Of a stretch of DNA of 64,000 nucleotides, positions 33,142 to 43,549 are shown in pieces. The translations under genes and the position numbers were made by a program. Below the pieces are notes generated by a model. It made no database searches and had not been told where the DNA came from. It saw nothing but the letters and a program-made list of their open reading frames with translations. The DNA comes from Cylindrodendrum hubeiense (Eukaryota > Ascomycota > Sordariomycetes > Hypocreales > Nectriaceae). The first letter of the stretch is position 1. Each line of letters opens with the position of its first letter. Location: positions 62,001-126,000 of the forward strand of contig JAANBB010000028.1 of assembly GCA_014621425.1 (NCBI GenBank). Direction: 5' to 3'.

Positions 33142-34115
33142 ATGTATTCCCGGGTGTCACTCGGTGTTTTGCTTGCCACCTTGATCACAAGTATACGATG
33201 CGAGAGCTCTTTTGTCTTACCTCCCAACGCTGGCCCAGCGAACAACTACCAAGACAATCCATCCTACAATGTGGGCAAGACCATCAACGTAGAATGGAAC
33301 TCAGACCTCCCGAGCATGGATATCATCATATGGCAGCAGTATCCCGCCCCTAAGAAGGGCACACCAAACTCCGTGCGGCTGGTCGGTAAGCTTAACCCTC
33401 AATTCCGGGGCCGGCAATGCCTGGTGCAGACACTGATTAAGAGGCAGACCACACAACCTTACTTTCCATGGACTGGGACATCAGTCTAGATGGCTTCCTA
33501 ACCAACGTTGGCGAGGGGGAACAGGTCATCCTCTACATGGCCTTATACCAGACTGCATCCACCGACCTATCGGCGACCAGCCACTATTTCAACGTCACTG
33601 TGCCGAGTTCATACACAACAACCTCAACGACTGCAACAGCCACTTCCTCATACACCGAGGACGCGGTATCAACACCAGAAACAGCTACAACCACATCGGG
33701 ATCCGCATCGACGACAGCGACAAACAAGTCTAGCTCAGGATTGTCAACTGGCGCAATCGCAGGTATCGGCGCCGGGTCTGCGATCGTCGGCATGTTGGCG
33801 CTTGGTGCTGTTGGGTTCTTCTTCTGGAAGCGCTCTCGCAAGGAAAAGCCCGGTGGTGAATATACACAGAGCCAGCAGTCGCCGCCACCTGACGAGGTCA
33901 AGCATGAACTGGCAGGGAGCGGCAATAATAATGCACCGCCACCCAACGAGGTCAAGCACGAACTAGCAGAGGGCGGCTGGAACAATGCACCGCCACTCGG
34001 TGATGTCAAGCACGAACTGGCAGGGGGCGGCCGGAACGATGTGCCGCTCCAAAGACCGGCAGTGGGGCCCCCGGAATCTACGAGGCGCCCTGATAAGAGA
34101 GAGAAGGAGGGATGA
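33142..34115 (+). CDS. Mid2-like single-pass cell-surface protein with cytoplasmic repeats
   Basis: Two exons join across an intron from about 33386 to 33446 (RLV-EADHTTLLSMDWD). The first 25 residues are a signal peptide ending near SIRCES. The extracellular domain (FVLPPNAGPANNY, VGKTINVEWNSDLPSMDIIIWQ) is typical of small fungal surface proteins. A Ser/Thr-rich, probably O-glycosylated stalk follows. Then comes one membrane helix (GAIAGIGAGSAIVGMLALGA) with a FFFWKRSRK stop-transfer. The cytoplasmic tail holds three 18-residue repeats with core EVKHELA. This layout resembles wall-stress sensors of the Mid2/Wsc type. The function is inferred from architecture only. An upstream in-frame ATG at 32926 exists, but the 33142 start gives the signal peptide at the N-terminus. 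Confidence 0.8.
33882..34043 (+). repeat. Three in-frame 54-bp tandem repeats in the cytoplasmic tail
   Basis: Units are 33882-33935, 33936-33989 and 33990-34043. Each encodes an 18-residue module PPxxxVKHELAxxGxNx. Nucleotide differences are scattered while the VKHELA core is fixed in all three, hinting at constraint on the peptide. Confidence 0.88.
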
Positions 34116-35653
34116 GGGATGAGGAGCACTCAGGCTGTGTCTTGATGTAATATAACCGAGCTGGCGTATACATGCAAAGGTCGAGGGAGTCAAGTGGCCA
34201 TATTTCACATGGCATTGCGAACGGTGAATAGAGTCAGTTGGGCCCAGATAACGGTTCAAATTTGTTTAGATACCCCTCAAAATCACAATTAATGTTTGAA
34301 CGAGCGACATTTATCCATCTTCCCCCATCGAGATTGACTTAGTCACACAAGCAACCCAACAACATGCCGTACTCAAAGCCAACCTGGGAACATGGCAGTC
34401 AATGACAGAGAAGCCAGGGACAAACTGGGGGTAGACTGGGACCTTGGCACTTTAAATACACGCAACAGAACGAAGGCTTTGAGCAGCAAGAACTCAATCT
34501 TCAACCAGCAACGAGCATGAGGAGGTGCATGGGGACGAGGATGGGAGTTGCGACTAGAGCTAGTGTGCAGCACACGTTAGGCCCGGAGATGAGCAAACAA
34601 AAATCACGACATCTGCTGTGTGGGGGAATGGCACAGAGACGGTCAGAGACCCAACAACCCACTCACAAAAAGCAGGTGCTGTGACTGTGGTGATGTTGGC
34701 ACGAGGCGATGCGTCCGTAATATCGGTGAGGGCGTAGATAAAAGACTGTCGAAACGAACAAAACAGACCAACCTGACCGATATCATCAATTGGTACTATC
34801 TGATCAAACGGATCATAATATTACGCCGCAAGAATGGGCTGAAGGAACGTAAATTGGGCTTGCTAGAAAATCTGCTGCTGAACACTCATGACGATGCATG
34901 GAAGTTGAAGATGCGGGTGTAACTGACCGCAATCCTTTAATCCTACCCTGTAGCCCTCAATTACTGACTAATTGACCTTATCTAATGGCCTTAGTACCTG
35001 CTGGAATATCCCGAAAAGGGATAGCCGCCTCAAATGGGCTTACATCCTGATTGACACACACCAGCCAAGAACGCCTTAATAGGCATTCTCACCGGAAGAC
35101 CAGCTATCCTCAGCACACTGCCATTCAGATAGGCTGAAAATTATTTGCTTTTTGCGACATCTATGAGTATTTGGCCCTGTGTCGGACCCCGTAAGACTCA
35201 ATAAATTGGCTACTTAGCCCGCCACGCGAAAGCCGGCCTGGTTGCACGATCAAGCCGCCCGCCAAATTTAGCCGACACATGATGTGTCGAATTCCTCAAT
35301 GACAATACTACGCCTTAAGGGTACTGTAGCCGCTCATTCCGAGTTGATAAGCACTCTTGCTTGCTCCATCTCGTGCCCTCTTGGCCCCCACAAGGCTTGG
35401 CCCCCAAGTCATCCCCGGTCCTCTAAACCGGAGATCTCCACAAGAGATGTAACGCAAGAACCGAGGCTTCTCTATTGGACGAAGATGAAGTCTAGGCGGC
35501 TAGCTGAAAACACCCTTGTCATCCTAGAGTTTTCTGTGACGCATTTATTCTGAGAATGCCCCTTCCTGTCTTAGTTGCAGCCTTTCCCCATTTTCTTGGG
35601 CCAATTTCTTTGCACTTTGCGAATACCGGACCGCCATCACCGAATCATTAAAA
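34116..35653. other. Intergenic with dispersed repeat copy 2
   Basis: This 1.5-kb gap is dominated by the second copy of the 500-bp dispersed repeat (34618-35118). No gene is supported. Confidence 0.6.
34618..35118 (+). repeat. Dispersed repeat, copy 2 (about 500 bp)
   Basis: This is homologous over its full length to 16370-16869. It keeps an open frame (34620-34922) with a CxxCGD start and the segments GVDKRLSK and THDDAWKLKMRV, which copy 1 has lost to stops. No terminal repeats or target duplications are clear at either copy. It is probably a fragment of a larger transposon or a decayed duplicated gene. Confidence 0.82.
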
Positions 35654-36814
35654 ATGCGTCGCTCCAAGATCCTGTGCTTTCTGGCAGCTCATGCCCTATG
35701 CATATCTATCGCCGTTGCAGGCCCCGGCCGGTCCCATACTCAGTTCAGACACTTCTTTCCGACTGTGGATTATTACTCCAAACCGCGCTTCCTTGAGCAG
35801 TGCCCTGAGCAGTTTGCAAATTACTTCAACGAGAGCCTCCCCGACCCAGGCAGGAACCATAAGTGGTCGGGCGAGTTGATGGATTGTATTCTGGACGCCT
35901 ATGGAGAGCTCAACAAGGCAAACATGGCCGTGACGGCTATCCTGTTGGCGCTGCTACCTGCGGGTCTCGTTCAGTTTGGACCCAGCATGGCCGAGATAAG
36001 CGTCCTGAGCACCCGAAGACCGATTCTCGCCACATTCCTGGGCTTTGGATTAATGTCACCAAACCCAACCGAGTTCGATTTCGAGGACATTCTGCAGAAA
36101 GCAGGCAACGGCGGTGCATCGCTCATACCCATAGGGGTACTAGACGGTGGAAACCTTATTACCAAGGTTCTCGTGTCTGTTATTGAGTATGGCATCGCGA
36201 TGGCAGCGACGGGAAACTTTTTCTACCAAATCTACCGGTTAACATATTTGGCCATATCCCTAGCCCCGTTGTGTGTCTACCTCCCTGGCTTACCGGAAAC
36301 GGCCACACTATTTGGATGGGGCTTTCTAAACCTGCCACTTTATCTACTCAGTTTTGTTGTCTTCGCCTTGGCCTTTCGTCGGGTTACACCTGAATCAGAT
36401 TACAATCGAAGGGGAAACCGCTTGGTCGAGTTGATCACTGCTGAGCTGACTCCTTGTGGCCAAGGCCGTAAATTGAGGATTCAACGTCGACAGAATTGGC
36501 AAAGCTTGCAGCTCATTCTCGGAACTTTCATCCGACTGATTGCTGGACTTCATATCATTCTCGGTACTGTTCTTATTGGCAGCATCGTTCTTATACCCTT
36601 GGCCGACTCCCTGCCGGTCATCTACAGCTTTGTGTTCGCGGCTGTATTCACTCGGGCTGTATTGAGCTATGAACTGAATGGTCTGGCGAGAAAGACAACG
36701 ATAGAGCCAGCAAAGAGTGCAGACCAGTTCGGCGCTCAAGCCACAGATCCCTGTGTGTATGAGACACATGCCTTTGAACCGAAACGATACGAAGGCCTAA
36801 GACAGTCTGATTGA
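35654..36814 (+). CDS. Multipass membrane protein with signal peptide, family unknown
   Basis: This is a single-exon gene for 386 residues. Residues 1-22 form a signal peptide (ILCFLAAHALCISIAVAG). About 65 lumenal or extracellular residues follow, with two cysteines (EQCPEQF, MDCILDAYGELN). About six hydrophobic segments come next: MAVTAILLALLPAGLVQF, LVSVIEYGIAMAATG, LTYLAISLAPLCVYLPGL, FLNLPLYLLSFVVFALAF, and two near LILGTFIRLIAGLHIILGT and VLIGSIVLIPLA. Similar fungal proteins are usually annotated only as hypothetical membrane proteins. I cannot name a function. The tail after residue 345 is hydrophilic. The frame is complete and codon use resembles its neighbours. Confidence 0.82.
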   Translation: MRRSKILCFLAAHALCISIAVAGPGRSHTQFRHFFPTVDYYSKPRFLEQCPEQFANYFNESLPDPGRNHKWSGELMDCILDAYGELNKANMAVTAILLALLPAGLVQFGPSMAEISVLSTRRPILATFLGFGLMSPNPTEFDFEDILQKAGNGGASLIPIGVLDGGNLITKVLVSVIEYGIAMAATGNFFYQIYRLTYLAISLAPLCVYLPGLPETATLFGWGFLNLPLYLLSFVVFALAFRRVTPESDYNRRGNRLVELITAELTPCGQGRKLRIQRRQNWQSLQLILGTFIRLIAGLHIILGTVLIGSIVLIPLADSLPVIYSFVFAAVFTRAVLSYELNGLARKTTIEPAKSADQFGAQATDPCVYETHAFEPKRYEGLRQSD

Positions 36815-37549
36815 GTAGATAATAGCACTTATTTTTCAAGGCTGGGTCTAACGATATGGGAGGTGTATGATCGAGCGGATCAGGACGTCGAGTTGAGCAG
36901 TGTAGGTCACGGTCTGGTAATGGTAGTGTGTTAGGGATCTTAGGTCTTCGGTGTGGAATGCCTCTTGAGGGCATTCTTGCGGGATGTGAGCGTGTGTCAG
37001 TCAAGATGCAAGTCCATGAGTTCGTTATGGAATTCCTCTTTAGTCTGTCACCCACCTTGCTAAAGGCCGGATTGATAGTCGGCCCGGCCCGGCTCAGCCC
37101 AAGCTCAGTGCAATCTCAGCCAACGTCATCCCAAGATTTGTGTCCTTAGTCATCACTCAGCTGGAGGACAGCTGAGGACAGCAGGAGCTCAGCTCTAGGA
37201 ATGGAAATGAAATTTCGTGGGTTTAAATTTCGTTTGTAAGTCTATTGATGTCACTACAATATTATAATATACAATTTGTTTGATTATAAGGCGTTTCAAT
37301 ATTACAGTAAACGGCGATCTCCTTTCTACGTACATGGCGTGGTCGGTACACACGGCATTTCTAAAATATATGCGAATGCGAATGCGATAGACGGATTTGG
37401 CCACAAAAGCGGGTCTGCCTTTGATTATATATTCGGTGCATCTGGAGCTTCCTCGCGTGGTTTTCGAGTGTCTTGCCAGCGTATTCTTGCGTCTAGCCGA
37501 AGATCACGATTTCATATCTCTTGATCATCACTTCCGAACCACACATCCG
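36815..37549. other. Intergenic with the second 74-bp repeat copy
   Basis: The region holds the 3' end of the membrane-protein gene and the promoter of the NAPE-PLD-like gene. It includes repeat copy B (37372-37445). Near 37145-37195 there is a short direct repeat of AGCTGAGGACAGC type. Confidence 0.55.
37372..37445 (-). repeat. 74-bp duplicated segment, copy B
   Basis: This is the homologue of 30611-30684. It lies just upstream of the NAPE-PLD-like gene and runs through the in-frame upstream extension of that ORF (37397-37549), which is one reason to prefer the 37550 start. Confidence 0.75.
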
Positions 37550-38707
37550 ATGCCGAGCCACGTCACCGTAACGCCGCGTCCCAGAGACGCTGCTCTGGCG
37601 CCACCGGATCATTGGGTCGGGAATCCTCCAACTCAATTTAGGAATCCATGGCCCTCGTTTCGGCAGAAGCACTCGCTTCAAAGTATGTTGCACGTTCGAT
37701 TTGGATCTGACAGGAATTTTGTGCCAGTCCCACAAGACAGCAGTGAGCTCGTCAAGATCCAGACACCGGATTGGGGTGCAGGAGAGCATGGCACCAAAGT
37801 CACGTGGATCGGACATGCCAGTTTCTTCATTGAGACGACCCCAAGTCAGAATCAACAACACGGCGTCAGATTGCTCATTGACCCCGTCTTCTGCCAACGA
37901 ATGGGCCCAACAAGCTTTATTGGGCCAAAACGCTTCTTGAATCCACCATGCCGGCTGGAAGACGTGCCTGAGGTGGATGCTGTTTGCATAAGCCACAATC
38001 ACTATGACCATCTGGACGTCGATACTATCAAAAAGCTCTACTTCGACCAGCGGCGAGCTCAACCGCTACATTTCTTTTGCGGACTAGGCACCAAGAGCTG
38101 GTTTGTCAGCTGCGGCATTCGACAAGAACACGTCACAGAGATGGACTGGTGGGACGAAGCCGACGTCGTTGTCAAGGGCGTGGGGTCTCTGAAGCTGATA
38201 TGCACACCTAGTCAGCACGCGAGTAGAAGGGGCGTATGGGATGACAGTATAATGCTCTGGTGCTCGTTTATCATTGAAGAGCTCGGCTCAACAACAAACA
38301 GAAAGATTTTCTTCGCCGGAGACACAGGCTACCGCTCCATTACAGAAGAAGATATCGCAACTGGAAAGAGTATCGATCAATTGCCTCGATGTCCTGCGTT
38401 TGCGGAGATCGGCAAGAAATATGGACCATTCGACTTAGCCCTCCTACCAATCGGTTGCTACACTCCGCAAACATTCATGTCTGGCGTCCACTGCTCACCT
38501 GAAGACTCCGTAGAGATTCATATGGATATTAAGAGCAAGAGGAGCCTAGGTATGCATTACGGCACTGTGAGAGGAGGCCTTAGCGCTCAATACGAAGATG
38601 TACGGGAGCCGCCAAAGGCGTGGAAGGAAGCTTGTGAGAAGCGTGGGCTCAAATGGAATGATGAAATTTTCTTATGTGACATTGGCGAGACGGTTCTTGT
38701 GAATTGA
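37550..38707 (+). CDS. NAPE-PLD-like metallo-beta-lactamase-fold hydrolase
   Basis: From the ATG at 37550 the single exon gives 385 residues. The metal-binding motif of the MBL fold is present as SHNHYDHLD. The second-half ligands appear in TPSQHASRRG, FFAGDTGYRS and LGMHYGTVRGG. VTWIGHASFFIET and LLIDPVFCQRMGPTSFIGPKRF are signatures of the N-acyl-phosphatidylethanolamine phospholipase D branch, which releases N-acylethanolamines from membrane phospholipid using two zinc ions. Fungal members are common and little studied. An earlier in-frame ATG (37397) would add 51 residues encoded partly by the repeated segment, which I consider non-genic. No signal peptide is seen; action at internal membranes is likely. 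Confidence 0.9.
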   Translation: MPSHVTVTPRPRDAALAPPDHWVGNPPTQFRNPWPSFRQKHSLQSMLHVRFGSDRNFVPVPQDSSELVKIQTPDWGAGEHGTKVTWIGHASFFIETTPSQNQQHGVRLLIDPVFCQRMGPTSFIGPKRFLNPPCRLEDVPEVDAVCISHNHYDHLDVDTIKKLYFDQRRAQPLHFFCGLGTKSWFVSCGIRQEHVTEMDWWDEADVVVKGVGSLKLICTPSQHASRRGVWDDSIMLWCSFIIEELGSTTNRKIFFAGDTGYRSITEEDIATGKSIDQLPRCPAFAEIGKKYGPFDLALLPIGCYTPQTFMSGVHCSPEDSVEIHMDIKSKRSLGMHYGTVRGGLSAQYEDVREPPKAWKEACEKRGLKWNDEIFLCDIGETVLVN

Positions 38708-39988
38708 TTCGAGATGAGGATATGACGAAGTAATATAGACGACTGGTTTCACACATCTAATAAACACTCTAGTCTTTGCATATTTATTTCATTAAAGCTG
38801 AGCGTAGAAAGTTACACAATCGGGAACTTGCACACAGACATTGCTGATAGAATTTTGTTGGCAGCCATATCTAGCTTCTGTTTAGCATTACCTGAAACCA
38901 CATTAAATAACTTGACATACCATCGAGATTCTGAAGATCACGTAGAGTTCGAGGAAATCCTTGTATTTGGTTTCCAGTCCTCAAATCACGCAAGGGCTGT
39001 AATGGTGCTTGCCCACGGTAAGCCTTGGAATTGTCAATGCGTATTTCGATATTAAACTGCCTAGAATCAATAAATTAGTAGGCAAGGTAATAAAATGCTT
39101 TGGAGAACACACTTGATTTGTGCAACGCGTTTATTGGATTCGATGGATAGGTTATCCATAGCGTCGACGAGTGAATGGTGTCCAATTCAGTCAGGTAAAG
39201 TCTCGATATTAAAATATTCTTCTTGCGGTAGAATGCATAATTGGTCTGTCTCCTGGAGGAATAACTGCCGATTGACTTCTTCTCGATGCCGTCGCTGCAT
39301 CAGCAGGTGGTGCTGCAGCCGCTGGTGCTCTTCCTCCCAGTGCTGCACCAGTATCTGCATCTCAAACTCCTCCAGGGAATCCATGTTCATATGAGCGTTA
39401 GTGAATAAACGGTTGGAACGATTTGTTTCTAGTGGATAGCGGAGATACGGGAGATAATTGGTAAGGAAAGCGAAGAGAGAGATTGGCGAATCCGCACCCT
39501 GAGGGCCTGGGCCATTTCAGTGCCAAGCCTACGTGAAAGAAAGTTCGTCATAACTTGATAGGCTTCGTGCTAAAGGTAATGGATGTATTTCCATATGCTA
39601 TGATCTTCACACTACTCTGGCTTATTTGGTTCGGTCAATGGGCAAGAATCTACTCAAATCAGGGGGGCATCCACGGTCACAATATGGTCAACATGTTTGA
39701 CGGCTGCAGATGGCAATGCCGATCAGATTGAGGACGGAGGGGACTAGATATACTAGCTATGTACACTTGACATCCATATTTCCTGCTACCTCATTTGACT
39801 AATTTCTGGCCACCGACTTCACGTTAACATCTTTTTGTTATGCCTATAGCACATGTTTGTCGCAGGTAACGAGCTCATATCGTCATCACCGGAGCGCTCA
39901 TACCGAGGGACTCGCTTTCATAGCCAATTAGCATTATATCAGAAAGTCTTGGTGAAACTGGCAACTTACCGTGTGACATCTGGCCTCA
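38708..39988. other. Intergenic, one weak small ORF
   Basis: This 1.3-kb region has only a weak 67-residue minus-strand ORF (39187-39390). The remainder shows no repeats or conserved motifs by eye. Confidence 0.5.
39187..39390 (-). CDS. Small Gln/Glu/His-rich ORF, weakly supported
   Basis: This 67-codon frame encodes a coiled-coil-like peptide (EEFEMQILVQHWEEEHQRLQ and onward). Composition is coherent, but there is no homology I recognise, and the opposite strand is also open. It may be an exon of an unresolved gene or chance. Confidence 0.22.
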   Translation of the reverse strand: MNMDSLEEFEMQILVQHWEEEHQRLQHHLLMQRRHREEVNRQLFLQETDQLCILPQEEYFNIETLPD

Positions 39989-40312
39989 TTAATTTCCATC
40001 TGGCCCAAATGCTCTCCGTGTGCAGCACAGACCCGGACAGCAGTCTCTTGATGGGCGGCAATGGCGAGGATTGTCGTTGACGAAATAATAGCCAGGGTCG
40101 CATGCGTCACACCTCGGGTCATCATCGAAATCACTGTAGAAGTCAATCTCATAGCAGTGCCCAGCTTGAGATGTCACAGCTTCAGCAACCTCGGCAGCCT
40201 CGACAACTTCAGCAGCTTCGGCAGCTCCAGCCTCAGCAGCCTCAGCAGCTGCAACTACAGAAACCGATGAAAGTATGGCGGCGACGCCGAGTAGGATAGA
40301 CTTGAACTGCAT
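39989..40312 (-). CDS. Small secreted cysteine-containing protein (candidate effector)
   Basis: The preferred start at 40312 gives a 107-residue protein. Residues 1-22 are a signal peptide (FKSILLGVAAILSSVSVVAA). A low-complexity Ala/Glu/Val segment follows (repeated AEAAE and VEAAE). The C-terminal domain has eight cysteines, including DACDPGYYF, RHCRPSRDCC and PGLCC. Size, secretion and cysteine density fit fungal small secreted proteins, some of which act on hosts or other microbes. Function is not assignable. An upstream in-frame ATG (40354) would bury the signal peptide and is less likely. A TATA box lies 132 bases upstream of the chosen start. Confidence 0.72.
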   Translation of the reverse strand: MQFKSILLGVAAILSSVSVVAAAEAAEAGAAEAAEVVEAAEVAEAVTSQAGHCYEIDFYSDFDDDPRCDACDPGYYFVNDNPRHCRPSRDCCPGLCCTRRAFGPDGN

Positions 40313-41366
40313 GGCGAGAAATTCAATATTTGATTTGCTTGATTTCCTTGTCAAATGTGAATGGAAAAGCCTGTAATGAGATGAACAAGTGAGGAATTGG
40401 CGAGTTGATGATAAAGTCTGCTAGTCAGTGATCTGGAAGAGTCTTTATATATTCCTAGTGTCGCCGGATATCCATGGCCAGGGAATCTTAGTACCAGGAT
40501 GGCCTGCGTACATTTCAGGCAATCTGTCAGGAGCGGACAAACTCGATAAAGGCTCACAAAGATTCCCCTTCTCAAAATAGCTGAACGATGGATTCGGCCC
40601 GATAACACCTCGGCAAAAGCGATCATTTCCCTTCTTTATGGTTGAGTTAGACAAGAGCAAATATCGGTGTGCTTTCCCCGCAAGGCCGTTAGCCATTCAA
40701 GTCGGTTATAATGCACGTGCCAAAGCGAGGCTGACAGTAGAACAGAAAGACACCATTTAGGCATGCAGATCTGACTCGCGAAGCCCTGAGACATAGCAAA
40801 GTACGAGACACTGAGTTGTCAAACCTGTTGATACGTCGGAGGAAAATGCCCCGAGACTTTTAACCTACTTTAACCACAGAATATCGAGTTACGCAACGGC
40901 CTTCCATACCGTAGCCACACAAACTACCAATATCTGTCTTCGCTTCCGCGAACGGTAGCGCTCGCTGGGGTCAAAATGGAAGCCATGACTTAGCCGCATA
41001 CGCGTCTGCCGCTTGGTGGTTATCGCGAGTTTGATCATTGAGTTGATAAAAATATGCTCAAGTGGACAACTGCGGAGATTATGTAGCGGGTGGGGACTGT
41101 GCAAGGGTGAAAGAAATATCATTGGCCTTGCCCCTCAATTCTCTGCAAGGCTGTTGTTTTGTTGGTTCTGGGCTGATGCTCAGCCGAGTTCGATCAGCTG
41201 AATCTGAAACCGCTCACGGAAACCCCGCTCAATGCGCTGATATTTTACCTTTCAAATCCACTACTTGGATATATTGAGCTCTTGCAAAAACCCTCGTCAC
41301 AGCCGATATACTACCCACAAGGAATACGGTCTCCAGCAGTGCGAGATAGCTCCCTTAGTTGCGGCT
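40313..41366. other. Divergent promoter region
   Basis: About 1.05 kb lies between the small secreted protein gene (minus) and the DUF7580-type gene (plus). Apart from the TATA box at 40444 I see nothing distinctive. Confidence 0.5.
40444..40451 (-). promoter_or_regulatory. TATA box of the small secreted protein gene
   Basis: The minus strand reads TATATAAA about 132 bases before the ATG at 40312. It supports that start choice. Confidence 0.45.
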
Positions 41367-43296
41367 ATGGAGGTAGCCGGGCTTGTCATGGGTGGCATCC
41401 CAATTCTGGTCTATGCACTCGACAATTATAAGCGGTGTTTGGAGCCCGGGAGAGACTACTGGAGATATTCATCCACCCTGAGTTCTATTCGCAGTCACAT
41501 GTTCGTCCAACAGGAGCAGCTTGACGTGACCCTTAGAAATATCGGACTCGTGAAGCCGTCAAGGATAGAACTCGAGCAACACTTACAGGAACTCTATTCA
41601 CAGTCAAAATGCTACGAGTTTCTAGACATATTAGAGAAAATGGAAAAGACAGTTGGTAAAATGATGGAAAAGCTGGACATTGACTCAAAGGGAAAGGTGC
41701 GTAATACAATCTAATTCCCCCCTAAGACTCTCCCAACATATGCGTCATCAAAACACAATACTCCTCAAGGGCGCAGCTAACTTTGACTCGATTTAGCCGC
41801 GATGGGTTATAGATACCGAGGAGCGTGTTACTTGGGAATGGCGTCGAATAAGACGCAGCCTTGGCCGAAAAGAGAGAGAGCAGTTGATCGCTGAGCTACA
41901 ATATTGGAATACGGCGTTGAAGAACATATTCGAGAGAGTCGAGATCCCATCAGCTGAATCAGACCCGACCCTGGGAGATATTCAGGCAAGATTTAACGCT
42001 ACACATTGCGACAAGGCCAGACAAAACTTCAGGCAGATGCATGGAATTCTCGCTCAAAGATGGGGTTGCGACTGCCAAGAGCACGGAGGGAATATCCGAT
42101 TGGATTGGCATACTACGAAAACCGCACCTACTGATAAACTTACTTTGGTGATGCCATTTGACAGCTCTCACCACTGGCATCAAGTTTCTGTGAATTTCCA
42201 AGCGGCTCAGAGGGATAATGATGCACAATCTATTTCCTCAAGCTTGGATTCTACGGCTGCGGCAACTACAAGCACATCACTAGCCCCTCGCCAACCTTCT
42301 CCATCCCGAGCAACGAAATTAAAGGCTCTTTTCGGGTCTTCTATAAATAAGAAAGCGAAGGAATCGCCGCGGTTCCTTGCCGTGTCTCCAGGTAAAGCAC
42401 AATTTTTGTTATCTTGCGTATCGTGCGGCAACGCACATTCTCATACTCGTTCAGATATCCCTCCGGCCCCAGTCTTAACTCCCAGCAACATCCCAAATGA
42501 ACTCCGTGAAATATCATGCCTATGTGGCTACATAAAATCAGCGAAGGAAAAGGATTCTGGGTATCTTCTATGCCCCAGCGACCATGCAAGGCATCTCATG
42601 GTTAATTTCCCGCCGACTCCTCGGCAAATGAAATCTATCTCTTTGCAATCACTTCTAGGGTCAAGGAGACGTCGAACCTCATCTCATCTCCAACTTTCCA
42701 GGAAGCACCGATTTTCTGTGGCAGCTGCAGCGGTATGGACTCTGCTCTATCTCTGCGACTCGCCCTGGATGGACAACAGTTGGAGTGGCAAAGACCAGAT
42801 TTATCTTTTTGCAGAAGACTCCGACGCGCTTAGAGGACTCGCTGACAATACCACCTTTCGCTACATCTTCAGATCTGCTGAAGATAATCCTCCACCAAAA
42901 GAGGATTCAAGTCTCCAAGGCTCCCCTGCGGAAGCGGAACGCTTCCAAAGCAAACAAATCATCAATAAAGACCTTTTTGCCCTCGGTATTCTCCTCATTG
43001 AACTCTGCCTCAACGTAACATTTGAGCAGATTCGCCAGGAAAGTCAGGGGGACTGCCTCTCACCATCACTTGGCATACCATCATCCGCAGTCGACGACTT
43101 TGAGATTGCTACTCAGCAGATAGATAGGATATATCTTGACGCCGGTGATTCATATGGATATGCAGTGCAGCGGTGTCTACGCTGTGAATTTCCGGGTCGT
43201 GACGTAACTAAGAACTTCGATTTTCGGCAGTTTAGACAACATTTCTTCACAGGGGTGGTCGCACCGGTACAGGCTACTTATTTAATGCAGCCATAA
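41367..43296 (+). CDS. DUF7580-type fungal protein
   Basis: Two exons join at DSKGK-PRWVIDTEE across an intron of about 100 nt (donor at 41698). The N-terminus (MEVAGLVMGGIPILVYALDNYKRCLE) is the typical start of a large fungal family with a predicted helical, HeLo/prion-domain-like N-terminal bundle. The middle contains a cysteine-bearing domain (WGCDCQEHGGNIRLDWHT). The C-terminal DUF7580 region reads HRFSVAAAAVWTLLYLCDSPWM, KDQIYLF and DLFALGILLIELCLNVTFEQI, ending YGYAVQRCLRCEFPGRDV. This C-terminal part looks like a degenerate kinase-like lobe. Relatives occur near or within fungal incompatibility and immunity loci, but no biochemical role is known to me. The reading frame is intact. Confidence 0.83.
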
Positions 43297-43549
43297 TACG
43301 GTGACGACCTTGATGGGTGGGAAATTGGTAAGCAAGGAATTCTTGTCAATTAGTCGTGGGCAGGAATGGAATCCCTTGGGTTGTCCTCAACCACCACTTG
43401 CCAATACATTATCCCTTCCAACTCTAAAAATAAACCGGCACCTGCCTAAACTCCTGCTAAAGATAATCCAAAGTATTAACTGTATGATACATTTTGATGT
43501 AAGGCTTGAGTTTCGGTAATATGACTTCGTACCGCCTCTTTTAAGCACT

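Noticed and set aside
37397..37549. Upstream in-frame extension of the NAPE-PLD-like gene
   Set aside because: It runs through a dispersed repeat and adds a non-conserved N-terminus; the 37550 start is preferred.
39934..40299. Plus-strand Gln-rich ORFs opposite the small secreted protein
   Set aside because: Antisense of the Ala/Glu repeat; no signal or start context.
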